9,200 bases of DNA. It comes from Solirubrobacterales bacterium (GTDB lineage Bacteria > Actinomycetota > Thermoleophilia > Solirubrobacterales > Solirubrobacteraceae). This document shows positions 1 to 5,928 of this stretch, piece by piece; within the stretch, counting starts at the first letter, position 1; every line of letters starts with the position of its first letter. Position numbers and translations under genes: made by a program. Location: assembly GCA_003134675.1 (NCBI GenBank), contig PLBZ01000029.1:1-9200 (forward strand), in the 5' to 3' direction. The notes beneath the pieces were generated by a model. The model saw nothing but the letters and a program-made list of their open reading frames with translations, was not told the origin of the DNA and ran no database searches.

Positions 1-28
1 TGATCTGACCCGGCTTTGATGGAGTTGC
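1..28 (+). repeat. Left terminal inverted repeat of an IS3-family element (one end only)
   Basis: The window opens with TGATCTGACCCGG followed by CTTTGATGGAG. It resembles the TGA-N-C-N-G-CCCC-GG-TTTGATGGAG type of end that I recall from actinobacterial IS3-family elements, and it sits 66 bp before a transposase OrfA start. That spacing is normal for an IS3 left end. No matching right end (a reverse complement such as CTCCATCAAAG followed by GGGTCAGATCA) is visible in the window, so this is half of a broken element. The inner boundary at about base 28 is approximate, and any target duplication would lie left of the window. Confidence 0.55.
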
Positions 29-66
29 GTTTCTAGAATCCTCCGGCGTGCAGTCAGGAGGAATCA

Positions 67-210
67 ATGCCGAGAAGGTATCCAGCAGAGGTGCGCAGGC
101 AGGTCGTCGATCTCGCACGCTCGGGAGTAACTAACCTCGGATCGGCAGTCGATCACCGTGCTCTGGGAGCTAATCGTCGTTGCCGAGAGGGGGCCGATCG
201 CCGTTGCTGA
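67..210 (+). pseudogene. Truncated, frameshifted IS3-family transposase OrfA remnant
   Basis: An ATG at 67 is preceded by a strong AGGAGG ribosome site and opens a 47-codon frame ending in TGA at 208-210. The first residues, MPRRYPAEVRRQVVDLARSG, match the start of IS3 OrfA proteins, which normally run about 90-110 residues and carry a helix-turn-helix followed by a leucine zipper. After residue 20 the similarity stops in this frame. Near bases 136-164 a different frame reads SDRQSITVLW, which resembles the recognition-helix segment of OrfA (S-x-Q-S-I-x-x-W). This suggests an internal deletion and a frameshift. OrfB, the DDE integrase-like half, is absent: the next gene, the TetR repressor, begins its 3' end at 226. 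It is almost certainly inactive. The family call is by pattern recognition only. Confidence 0.6.
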
Positions 211-225
211 GCGCCGGCAGCGTCG

Positions 226-837
226 CTACGTATTCAGGCCACGCATCAGCGCCAGCAGCGCCTCGGAGGTGCCTTGCGCGTCGTGTCCACCGCCGGCGAG
301 GCGGCGAATCGCGAGGCCTGTCATGAGCGCCACCACGGTGGAGGCGGAATGCTCGTCGCTCGCGGAGAGCCCTAGCTTGGTCAGGGCTGCGGCGGCGATC
401 TGTTCGTGAGCCGCGAAGCAGCGCTGCGAGGCCTCCCGCAGCGCGGGGTCGCGCGCTGCCTGGAGGTGCAGCTCCAGCTCGGCTATCTGCTGGGGGATGT
501 CGGCCGCGCCGACCACTAGGTGCTCGATCTCCTGTGCTACTTCCTCGAGGCTCGGATCCCGTCTGGCCAGCTCGCGTGCGATCTCCTCGCGCCGTGTGGT
601 CTCTTCCTCCACATACAGCAGCAGGCTCTCGTGCAGCAGCTCGGTCTGGCTGGTGAAGTGGTACGTGAGCGAGCCGAGTGACACCTCTGCTGCCGCCGCA
701 ACGCGCCGATTGGTGACGGCGCTCACGCCGTCGGCCGCGATCAGCGCGAGAGTCGCGCGCAGTATGCGCTCGCGCACGCCTGCTCGACCTGCGCCTGCTC
801 GAACCACGCCGGCCGGCTGCGCGGCGGGCGCGTTCAT
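226..837 (-). CDS. TetR/AcrR-family transcriptional repressor, coupled to the amidase
   Basis: A 203-residue protein of normal TetR length (190-220). Residues about 20-66 form the N-terminal DNA-binding domain: V-R-E-R-I-L-R-A-T-L-A-L-I then the helix-turn-helix VTNRRVAAAAEVSLGSLTYHF (residues 41-61), with the family's S/T-Y-x-F ending. The remaining helical domain would bind an effector; its sequence gives no clue to the ligand. I chose the ATG at 837 because it overlaps the amidase stop as ATGA, a translational-coupling junction, and because the TetR domain starts just after it. A longer in-frame extension to 1185 lies wholly inside the amidase gene and is not credible. Being last in the amidase transcript, it probably represses that unit from the palindrome at 2332-2347 and so autoregulates. 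Family call firm; target and ligand inferred. Confidence 0.9.
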   Translation of the reverse strand: MNAPAAQPAGVVRAGAGRAGVRERILRATLALIAADGVSAVTNRRVAAAAEVSLGSLTYHFTSQTELLHESLLLYVEEETTRREEIARELARRDPSLEEVAQEIEHLVVGAADIPQQIAELELHLQAARDPALREASQRCFAAHEQIAAAALTKLGLSASDEHSASTVVALMTGLAIRRLAGGGHDAQGTSEALLALMRGLNT

Positions 838-2303
838 TGGGATATCGGCGTGTCCAGGGTAAAAGGCGGGACGCGCTCGTGCCAGCGCTCCACGCGCTCT
901 AGCTGGGCAGCAAGGCTCAGTAGCGTGGCCTCGGTGTTGGCGGACCCGAGCAGCTGCACGCCGAGTGGCAGGCCCTTCCGGTTGAGGCCCGCAGGCACGT
1001 TCACGCCCGGCCAGCCAAGCACGTTCCACGGCCATGCGTATGGACACGAGCCCGCGATCAGCTGATCGGTCGCCCAGCTGCTGAGACCCTCGGCGGCCCC
1101 GATCCTCAGCGGCGGGCCGGCGCTGGTCGGCGTGATCACCACGTCGACGCGATCGAAGATCGCCCCTACACGGCGCTGCAGCCATGGCTCGGCCCGGCGG
1201 GCCACAGGTAACACGGTGTGTGCGAACAGTGCTCCCACACGCGCGGCCCCGCGCGTACGCGCATCGAGCAGCGAGCGATCGGGAACGCCCCGCACCCAGC
1301 TACCGACGCCAGCCTGGCCGCGGGCGACCAGCGCCAGACCCATAAGCCCGTAACGCGGATTGGCTTCGATCACTTCATGGCCGAGATCGCGAAGGACACG
1401 ACCGATCCGCTCAGCGGCGGCGCGAATCTCAGGATCGAGTCGCACGGGCGCGCCGCTGAACGGAGCCCGCAGGGAGAGCGCGATTCGCAGCCGACCGGGG
1501 TCACGGGTGGCGGCGAGCGCGAAGGCCTCGGATGGCGCCGGCGGCGTGTGGAGGTCGCCGGGGTGGGGCCCGCTGAGGACGTCGAGCAGCAACGCGGCGT
1601 CGGCGACCGTACGTGTGAGCGGCCCGAAGCAGCTCAGTCCGTTGAAAGACTCCGCGTCGGGCCAGGTGGAGATGCGCCCCCGCTGGGGCTTTACGCCGAC
1701 CAGCCCGCACCAAGCGGCGGGAATGCGAACCGAGCCGGCGCCGTCGGAACCGACGGCCGCGGGAACGATCCCCGCAGCTACCGCCGCCGCACCGCCGCCG
1801 CTCGATCCTCCGGGCGTGTGGTCCAGATGCCAGGGATTGCGGGTCGCGCCGAACGCGGAGCCCTCGGTGAACGGGTACAGGCCAACCTCGGGCGCGTTGG
1901 CCTTGCCGACGATCACCGCGCCCGCGGCGCGCAGGCGGCGCACCATCTCGCTGTCGTGCTGCTTCAGAGGGAATGGTCCCGGGCAGCCGAACGCCGTCGG
2001 CTCACCGGCGACGTCCATGTCGTCCTTGACGGCCACGGGCACCCCCAGCAGCGGCAGGTGCTCGCCCGCGGCACGGCGCCGGTCGGCCTCGGTGGCCGCT
2101 TGGCGCGCGGACTCAGCGCAGACCACGCGAAACGCGTTGAGCGTGGACTGGGTGGCATCAATGCGAGCGAGTGCTTGCGCGACCAGCTCAACCGATGTCG
2201 TGGCTCCGCGATCAAGCGCCGCGATGCACTCGGTCAGGCTGTAGGGCGCGCCTAAGCCGGCGTCTGCCGCAGTGAAGGCGAGTATGGAATCGGTTGATGA
2301 CAT
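834..2303 (-). CDS. Amidase-signature family hydrolase
   Basis: A 489-residue amidase-signature enzyme that hydrolyses carboxamide bonds through a Ser-cisSer-Lys triad. The triad is visible: Lys93 in GVPVAVKDD, cis-Ser167 in PGGSSGG, and nucleophile Ser191 in GSDGAGSVRIP. The usual GSDTGGSIR is here GSDGAGSVR, a mild variation. Length and order fit the AmiC/acylamidase/6-aminohexanoate-cyclic-dimer-hydrolase side of the family. No signal peptide is seen, so it is probably cytoplasmic. It is unlikely to be GatA: no gatB or gatC is adjacent, it is paired with a TetR regulator, and it lacks the typical GatA C-terminus. The start at 2303 (MSSTDS) is preferred over an in-frame ATG at 2393 because the latter's extension would cover both upstream palindromes; there is no clear Shine-Dalgarno. 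It heads a two-gene unit with the TetR gene (ATGA overlap). Substrate cannot be read from sequence. Confidence 0.92.
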   Translation of the reverse strand: MSSTDSILAFTAADAGLGAPYSLTECIAALDRGATTSVELVAQALARIDATQSTLNAFRVVCAESARQAATEADRRRAAGEHLPLLGVPVAVKDDMDVAGEPTAFGCPGPFPLKQHDSEMVRRLRAAGAVIVGKANAPEVGLYPFTEGSAFGATRNPWHLDHTPGGSSGGGAAAVAAGIVPAAVGSDGAGSVRIPAAWCGLVGVKPQRGRISTWPDAESFNGLSCFGPLTRTVADAALLLDVLSGPHPGDLHTPPAPSEAFALAATRDPGRLRIALSLRAPFSGAPVRLDPEIRAAAERIGRVLRDLGHEVIEANPRYGLMGLALVARGQAGVGSWVRGVPDRSLLDARTRGAARVGALFAHTVLPVARRAEPWLQRRVGAIFDRVDVVITPTSAGPPLRIGAAEGLSSWATDQLIAGSCPYAWPWNVLGWPGVNVPAGLNRKGLPLGVQLLGSANTEATLLSLAAQLERVERWHERVPPFTLDTPISQ

Positions 2304-2331
2304 CTTGTGAGGAGCTGCGGCGCAATGAGAC

Positions 2332-2347
2332 GTTCGTTCGAACGAAC
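2332..2347. promoter_or_regulatory. Perfect 16-bp palindrome, putative TetR operator of the amidase unit
   Basis: GTTCGTTCGAACGAAC is its own reverse complement and lies 28 bp before the amidase ATG. The size and symmetry are typical of TetR-family operators. On the minus strand an AT-rich stretch (TATGTATTGT, about 2355-2346) adjoins and slightly overlaps it and would serve as a -10 region, placing the palindrome over the transcription start. I do not see a good -35. The regulator is most simply the TetR encoded second in the same unit; this is inference. Confidence 0.6.
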
Positions 2348-2374
2348 AATACATACTTCGTTGCACGCGCGGTT

Positions 2375-2394
2375 CGTGACGCGCGCGCGTCACG
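2375..2394. promoter_or_regulatory. Perfect 20-bp GC-rich palindrome upstream of the amidase
   Basis: CGTGACGCGCGCGCGTCACG is fully self-complementary and lies between the DUF2236 stop (2445) and the amidase start, 27 bp upstream of the 16-bp palindrome. It has no T-run on either strand, so it is a poor intrinsic terminator. It could be a second operator (activator or repressor site near the -35 region) or a cruciform-prone GC repeat. The alternating CG core lowers the chance-expectation penalty in high-GC DNA. Confidence 0.4.
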
Positions 2395-2444
2395 TGTGCT
2401 CGAGTGCGGCGAACCGGCGAATCGGTCTAGACGATCGAGCCGGG

Positions 2445-3320
2445 TCAGACGATCTGTGGCGTGGGCTGTCCACGCTCGATTCGGTGACGCTCGACGGTGG
2501 CGACCTGCTCGAACTCGGGGATGCACGATCCTCGCTTGAGCGAGCGCGGCACGAACGGACGCGCAAGTCGCGCCGCGGCAATCGCAGTAGCGCATGCGGT
2601 CGCATGCGCCGGGGTGTAGCGCAAGCCGTAGAGCTCGCGTACCCGCGGGGGCAGCGAGCCGAGCATCACGAGGTCGTGTACGCGCTTGGCGAGCAGCTGG
2701 CTCGAGGACATCGGGATCTCGAACGCGGAGACGTGGCCCATGTAGCGGGCCTCGGGGGTAAGGAACAGGTCGGGGCTGGCGAGATGGCGCTCGTACCACG
2801 CGCGGAACGCGGTGTGGGTTGGCGGAATGGCCGCGCGAGGCGTCTGGAAGAGCTCTGCGAAGCGGATGTAGTCCTGCCACAGCGCTTCGCGCTCGGCCGC
2901 GGCGAAGGGGCGCACGAGGTGCTCGTAGAACCATTCCGCCGAGTCCGCGATCACGGCGATCGTCCACAGCATCAGCTCGGGGTCGAACGCCGAGTAGGGG
3001 GTGCCCGCCGGATAGTGCGGGCCGGCGTCCTGTGGGAGCGCGCCGAGGACGCGCTCGTGCATGTGGCGGACCATCTCGAGCACCCTGTCGGCCTCCGCGC
3101 GGGTGCCGAAGAAGACCGCCTCGAACATCGCGCCGGTGTGGGTGATCCGCCGGAATGGAGTGAGCTTGTTGTGGGTGTGTTCGCTCGTCCCCACGTAGTT
3201 GAGCGGCTTGATCGCTCCGACGCACAGCGCGCGCTGGCCGTACATGAGGCCGACGGCCTTCTCTTCGTGGACCCGTCGCAGTATCGAGCTCCCGCGCGGG
3301 AAGTAGCCGTCATCGTCCAA
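2445..3320 (-). CDS. DUF2236 / MpaB-like (rubber-oxygenase-fold) oxygenase family protein
   Basis: About 291 residues, an all-helical protein of the DUF2236 family (PF09995), which includes fungal MpaB and the latex-clearing rubber oxygenase Lcp. Several members are b-type haem oxygenases; the function of most bacterial ones is unknown. Family hallmarks seen: DDDGYFPRGSSILRRVHEEK at the N-terminus, GLMYGQRALCVGAIKP, the FEAVFFGTRAEADRV helix, HERVLGALP, TPYSAFDPELMLWT and the C-terminal PPRVRELYGLRYTP. No signal peptide or clear membrane span. In-frame ATGs exist at 3365 and 3338 but neither has a ribosome site. A TTG at 3320 is preceded by GGAGGTGGCACC, a near-ideal Shine-Dalgarno at 7 nt, and puts the conserved DDGYFP motif right at the N-terminus, so I prefer it. 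It lies 61 bp downstream of the VOC gene on the same strand and is probably co-transcribed with it. Confidence 0.85.
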   Translation of the reverse strand: MDDDGYFPRGSSILRRVHEEKAVGLMYGQRALCVGAIKPLNYVGTSEHTHNKLTPFRRITHTGAMFEAVFFGTRAEADRVLEMVRHMHERVLGALPQDAGPHYPAGTPYSAFDPELMLWTIAVIADSAEWFYEHLVRPFAAAEREALWQDYIRFAELFQTPRAAIPPTHTAFRAWYERHLASPDLFLTPEARYMGHVSAFEIPMSSSQLLAKRVHDLVMLGSLPPRVRELYGLRYTPAHATACATAIAAARLARPFVPRSLKRGSCIPEFEQVATVERHRIERGQPTPQIV

Positions 3321-3332
3321 GGTGCCACCTCC
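3321..3332 (-). promoter_or_regulatory. Shine-Dalgarno that decides the TTG start of the DUF2236 gene
   Basis: On the minus strand GGAGGTGGCACC directly precedes TTG at 3320-3318. GGAGG with 7 nt spacing is close to optimal. The two upstream in-frame ATGs (3365, 3338) show nothing comparable, only AGGTTGGG and AT-rich sequence respectively. Confidence 0.6.
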
Positions 3333-3381
3333 GATCATCAAAAGATGCTGGGGAAAGTACAGCATCGCCCAACCTGTGCAG

Positions 3382-4269
3382 TCATCGCGGCGGGGAATAG
3401 GAGAAGGTGAGCAGCTGGTGATCTGGGTCGCGCAGAGTGAGATGACCGTTCTCGCCGTGTGATGGAGGTGGCTCGCCGATGGACGCTCCGGCCAGCCTGC
3501 GCTCCAACGCCGCGAGCGTATCCGGGTCGCTGAGCTCGAACCCAACATTACGCAGGCCGGGAGCACTGTTCGGGGGCGGCGTCCCGCCTTGGCTCTGCCA
3601 GGAGTTCAGGCCTACGTGATGGTGATAGCCGCCCGCCGAGAGGAAGCCCGCGGAGGGAAGCCGCGCCTGCTCCTCGAATCCGAGTGCCTCGCGGTAGAAG
3701 GCAACGGCGCGGGACACGTCGGAGACCTTCAGGTGCACGTGACCGACAATTGTCTCCTCGGGCATCGCGGCGCTCGCCTCGGGCGCGGCCTGGGCCAAGA
3801 GGTCGTCCAGGTCGAGGGGAAGCGTGACCATCTTCACGCCATGCCCGCCCGTCGGTCTGTCCCAGCGCTCGCGCGGGCGGTCGACGTAGACCTCGATGCC
3901 CAGGCCGTCGGGGTCGCTCAGGTAGAGGGCCTCGGACACGCCGTGATCGGCGGCCCCGTCGAACTGCCAGGGGCCGGCAAGGACGCGTTGCACGGTCGCC
4001 GCGAGGGCCGCGCGCGAGGGGTGAAGCCAGGCGACGTGGAACAGGCCGGTGCTTCCCGGCGGGGCGGGAGTGGGGCGGGGGAGGCCGGTGAGAGCGAGCA
4101 GTGGATGCTTGGGGTCGGGGCCGAGCAGCGCGCCGGTGGGCTCGCGCGAGATTAGTGGCAGTCCGAGGATCCGCTCGTAGAAGTCGGCGCTGCGCGACAG
4201 ATCGCTCACCGCGAGTGCCACGGAGCCGATCCGCAAGGCCGGGTCGATCGGGGGACGCTCCGTCGGCAT
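3382..4269 (-). CDS. Two-module VOC-family protein, CatE-like catechol 2,3-dioxygenase type
   Basis: 295 residues with two vicinal-oxygen-chelate modules: about 12-135 (IGSVALAVSDLSRSADFYER; GLFHVAWLHPSR; DHGVSEALYLSDPDGLGIEVYVDRP) and about 174-292 (VGHVHLKVSDVSRAVAFYRE; GGYHHHVGLNSW; LRDPDHQLLTF). Order and motifs match the Bacillus CatE type of extradiol dioxygenase, which cleaves catechol next to the hydroxyls using Fe(II). Candidate metal ligands are His78, Glu126, His177/His179 and His216-218; I cannot assign them exactly. Odd point: module 1 begins I-G-Ser16-V where homologues usually have I-G-His-V. The start at 4269 (MPTERPP) fits the domain border and a TAGCCT -10 box 8 nt upstream. 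The gene is divergent from the aldo-keto reductase and precedes the DUF2236 gene. Family firm; catechol as substrate not proven, as many VOC proteins with this layout are annotated by homology alone. Confidence 0.88.
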   Translation of the reverse strand: MPTERPPIDPALRIGSVALAVSDLSRSADFYERILGLPLISREPTGALLGPDPKHPLLALTGLPRPTPAPPGSTGLFHVAWLHPSRAALAATVQRVLAGPWQFDGAADHGVSEALYLSDPDGLGIEVYVDRPRERWDRPTGGHGVKMVTLPLDLDDLLAQAAPEASAAMPEETIVGHVHLKVSDVSRAVAFYREALGFEEQARLPSAGFLSAGGYHHHVGLNSWQSQGGTPPPNSAPGLRNVGFELSDPDTLAALERRLAGASIGEPPPSHGENGHLTLRDPDHQLLTFSYSPPR

Positions 4270-4277
4270 CGCCCTCG

Positions 4278-4283
4278 AGGCTA
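4278..4283 (-). promoter_or_regulatory. Putative -10 box for leaderless VOC mRNA
   Basis: On the minus strand TAGCCT (TANNNT) ends 8 nt before the ATG at 4269. This spacing puts the transcription start at or next to the start codon, the usual layout of leaderless actinobacterial genes. No convincing -35 is seen. Confidence 0.45.
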
Positions 4284-4326
4284 CTACTCGATGCTCTGGT
4301 CGCCGGGTATCGATCGGTCCAGCGAG

Positions 4327-4332
4327 TAAGCT
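4327..4332 (+). promoter_or_regulatory. Putative -10 box for leaderless aldo-keto reductase mRNA
   Basis: TAAGCT (TANNNT) ends 7 nt before the ATG at 4340, with no Shine-Dalgarno in between (CGGGCGC only). The transcription start would coincide with the A of the start codon. It faces the equivalent box of the VOC gene across a 70-bp intergenic region. Confidence 0.5.
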
Positions 4333-4339
4333 CGGGCGC

Positions 4340-5287
4340 ATGAACCTACGCAAGCTCGGCTCCAGCGAGATCGAGGTCTCCGAGATCAGCCTCGGCTCGT
4401 GGCTGACCTACTCCGGCGGGGTCGCGCGCGAGCAGGCGGAGGCGTGCGTGAAGGCGGCGTTCGACGTGGGGATCAACTTCATCGACACCGCCAACGTCTA
4501 CGGGCGCGGCGCCGCGGAGACGTTGCTGGGTGAGGTGCTCTCAGGATACGAGCGCTCCGATTACGTGCTCGCAACGAAGGTGTACTTCGAAATGTCACCC
4601 ACCGACCGGGGTTTGTCGGCGGCCCAGATCCACAAGCAGATCGACGCCTCGCTGGCGCGCTTGAAAACGGACTACGTCGACCTTTACCAGTGCCATCGCT
4701 ACGACCCGGACACCCCGCTTGAGGAGGTGATGAGTGCGCTCACGGAAGTCGTGCGAGCGGGCAAGGCGCGTCACATCGGCTTCAGCGAGTGGCCCGTCGA
4801 GAAGATCGAGGAGTCGCTGGCACTGCCAGACGTCGAGCGGTTCATCTCCAGCCAGCCTCAGTACTCGATGCTGTGGCGCGTGCCCGAGAGGGAGGTGATT
4901 CCGCTGTGTGAACAGGATGGGATCTCTCAGATCGTGTGGTCCCCGCTTGGACAGGGTGTGCTCACGGGGAAGTACCGTCCGGGCGAGTCGCCGCCGGTGG
5001 ACTCGCGCGCGGCGAGCGAGAGCATGAGCGGCTTCATCGACCGGCTGATCGAGCCGCGCGTGCTCGAGGCGGTCCAGCGCCTGCTGCCGATCGCCGAGCA
5101 GGCGGGGCTGACAATGCCCCAGCTCGCGCTCGCCTGGGTGCTGCGCCAGCCCAACGTTGCCTCGGCGATCGTCGGTGCCAGCCGCCCCGAGCAGGTGCAC
5201 GCCAATGCCTCGGCCTCCGGCATCACGCTCAGCGCGGAAACCCTCGCCGCGGTGGACGAGGCGCTGGGCGAGACAGTCGTGCGCTAG
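4340..5287 (+). CDS. Aldo-keto reductase (Kv-beta / YghZ-like group)
   Basis: 315 residues, normal AKR length, a soluble NADPH-dependent (alpha/beta)8-barrel carbonyl reductase. The catalytic tetrad is complete: Asp49 and Tyr54 in NFIDTANVYG, Lys80 in LATKVYF, His119 in LYQCHRYDP. Signature segments MNLRKLGSSEIEVSEISLGSW at the N-terminus and the cofactor-binding C-terminal region AIVGASRPEQVHAN are intact. The QCHRYDPDTPLEEVMSAL and WSPLGQGVLTGKY motifs place it near potassium-channel beta subunits and YghZ/Gpr-type enzymes, which reduce methylglyoxal and other aldehydes. The true substrate is not evident. The start follows a TAAGCT box at leaderless spacing. It is divergent from the VOC gene and its TAG stop overlaps the stop of the convergent yceI gene. 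Confidence 0.93.
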   Translation: MNLRKLGSSEIEVSEISLGSWLTYSGGVAREQAEACVKAAFDVGINFIDTANVYGRGAAETLLGEVLSGYERSDYVLATKVYFEMSPTDRGLSAAQIHKQIDASLARLKTDYVDLYQCHRYDPDTPLEEVMSALTEVVRAGKARHIGFSEWPVEKIEESLALPDVERFISSQPQYSMLWRVPEREVIPLCEQDGISQIVWSPLGQGVLTGKYRPGESPPVDSRAASESMSGFIDRLIEPRVLEAVQRLLPIAEQAGLTMPQLALAWVLRQPNVASAIVGASRPEQVHANASASGITLSAETLAAVDEALGETVVR

Positions 5288-5850
5288 CCGGCCTTGACGG
5301 CGGAGATGTCGATCAGGATCTTGACCTTGTCGCTGACGAGCATGTTGCCCGAGCCGAGCGCGGCGTTGAACTTCATCTCGAAGTCCGAGCGGAGGAGCTG
5401 GGCGACGGCGGAAAGGCCGACGCGGTCGTTGCCCTGAGGGTCGGTCTCGGTGCCCTCGAGGGTGGCTTTCAGCGTCAGCGGCCGCGTGACGCCGTGGATC
5501 GAGATGTCGCCCTCGATCTCAAAGGTGTCCTCGTCGAGGGGACGGATCGCGGTCGATCGGAAGGCGATCTCGGGGTACTGGGCGGCGTCGAAGAAGTCCG
5601 GTGAACGCAGGTGCTCGTCGCGCTGGGGCTCACGCGTGTTCACGCTCGCGACCTGGACCGTTCCGTAAGCGACAGTGTTCTCGGGCGAAACCTCAAGGGT
5701 GCCCTCGAACTCGGTGAACTGGCCTTTCACAGTGGCGATCCCCAGGTGCTTGACCTGGAACTCGACGCTCGAATGGACGGAATCGACCTTCCACGTGCCG
5801 GTCGGCAGCGCGGTAGCGGCGATGGAGGCGGTGGCGGACTCAGGGGGCAT
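5284..5850 (-). CDS. YceI-family lipocalin-like protein
   Basis: 188 residues, an eight-stranded lipocalin-like barrel that in characterised members (E. coli YceI, Thermus TT1927b) binds polyisoprenoid/amphiphilic molecules. Hallmarks: G-T-W20-K-V-D23-x-x-H26-S-S-x-x-F-x-V-K-H35-L, then GQFTEFEGTLEV, the VNTREPQRDEHLRSPDFFDAAQYPEI block, GDISIHGVTRPLTL, and the C-terminal SDKVKILIDI. No signal peptide, so this is the cytoplasmic form common in actinobacteria, unlike periplasmic E. coli YceI. The ATG at 5850 has a good AAGGAAG ribosome site 6 nt away; an in-frame ATG at 5877 has a poorer one. Upstream are two MarR-like inverted repeats. Its stop codon shares CTAG with the stop of the aldo-keto reductase. 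Family certain; ligand and role unknown. Confidence 0.93.
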   Translation of the reverse strand: MPPESATASIAATALPTGTWKVDSVHSSVEFQVKHLGIATVKGQFTEFEGTLEVSPENTVAYGTVQVASVNTREPQRDEHLRSPDFFDAAQYPEIAFRSTAIRPLDEDTFEIEGDISIHGVTRPLTLKATLEGTETDPQGNDRVGLSAVAQLLRSDFEMKFNAALGSGNMLVSDKVKILIDISAVKAG

Positions 5851-5904
5851 GGTGACTTCCTTTCGAGGAGTTTGCATGTGCGTACAGTGGACGCGCACGT
5901 AAAG

Positions 5905-5922
5905 TAGTTGTGCGCTCAACCG
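5905..5922. promoter_or_regulatory. Proximal, degenerate MarR-like inverted repeat upstream of yceI
   Basis: TAGTTG-N6-CAACCG: four of six half-site positions pair. It has the same half-site and spacer as the better repeat at 5929-5948, with centres 25 bp apart. On the minus strand a TACGGT sequence (5924-5919), a possible -10 box for yceI, overlaps its right arm; TACTTT at 5906-5901 is an alternative -10. Confidence 0.35.
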
Positions 5923-5928
5923 TAGCAG

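Noticed and set aside
838..1185. N-terminal extension of the first TetR gene to 319 residues
   Set aside because: The extra 116 codons overlap the amidase coding sequence in another frame, while the ATG at 837 gives a normal TetR length and an ATGA junction with the amidase stop.
1218..2255. Long plus-strand open frame (345 codons) opposite the amidase gene
   Set aside because: Its composition is Arg/Gly-rich low-information sequence and it lies antisense to an amidase with an intact catalytic triad. High-GC coding DNA routinely leaves such open antisense frames.
2375..2394. The 20-bp palindrome as intrinsic terminator of the DUF2236 transcript
   Set aside because: Neither side carries a T-run and there is almost no loop in the fully paired form; an operator or structural role is at least as likely, so I left it as a regulatory candidate.
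2307..3410. Long plus-strand open frame (367 codons) opposite the DUF2236 gene
   Set aside because: It shows no family motif, is antisense to a well-conserved gene and runs through the promoter region with both palindromes; it is a GC-driven shadow.
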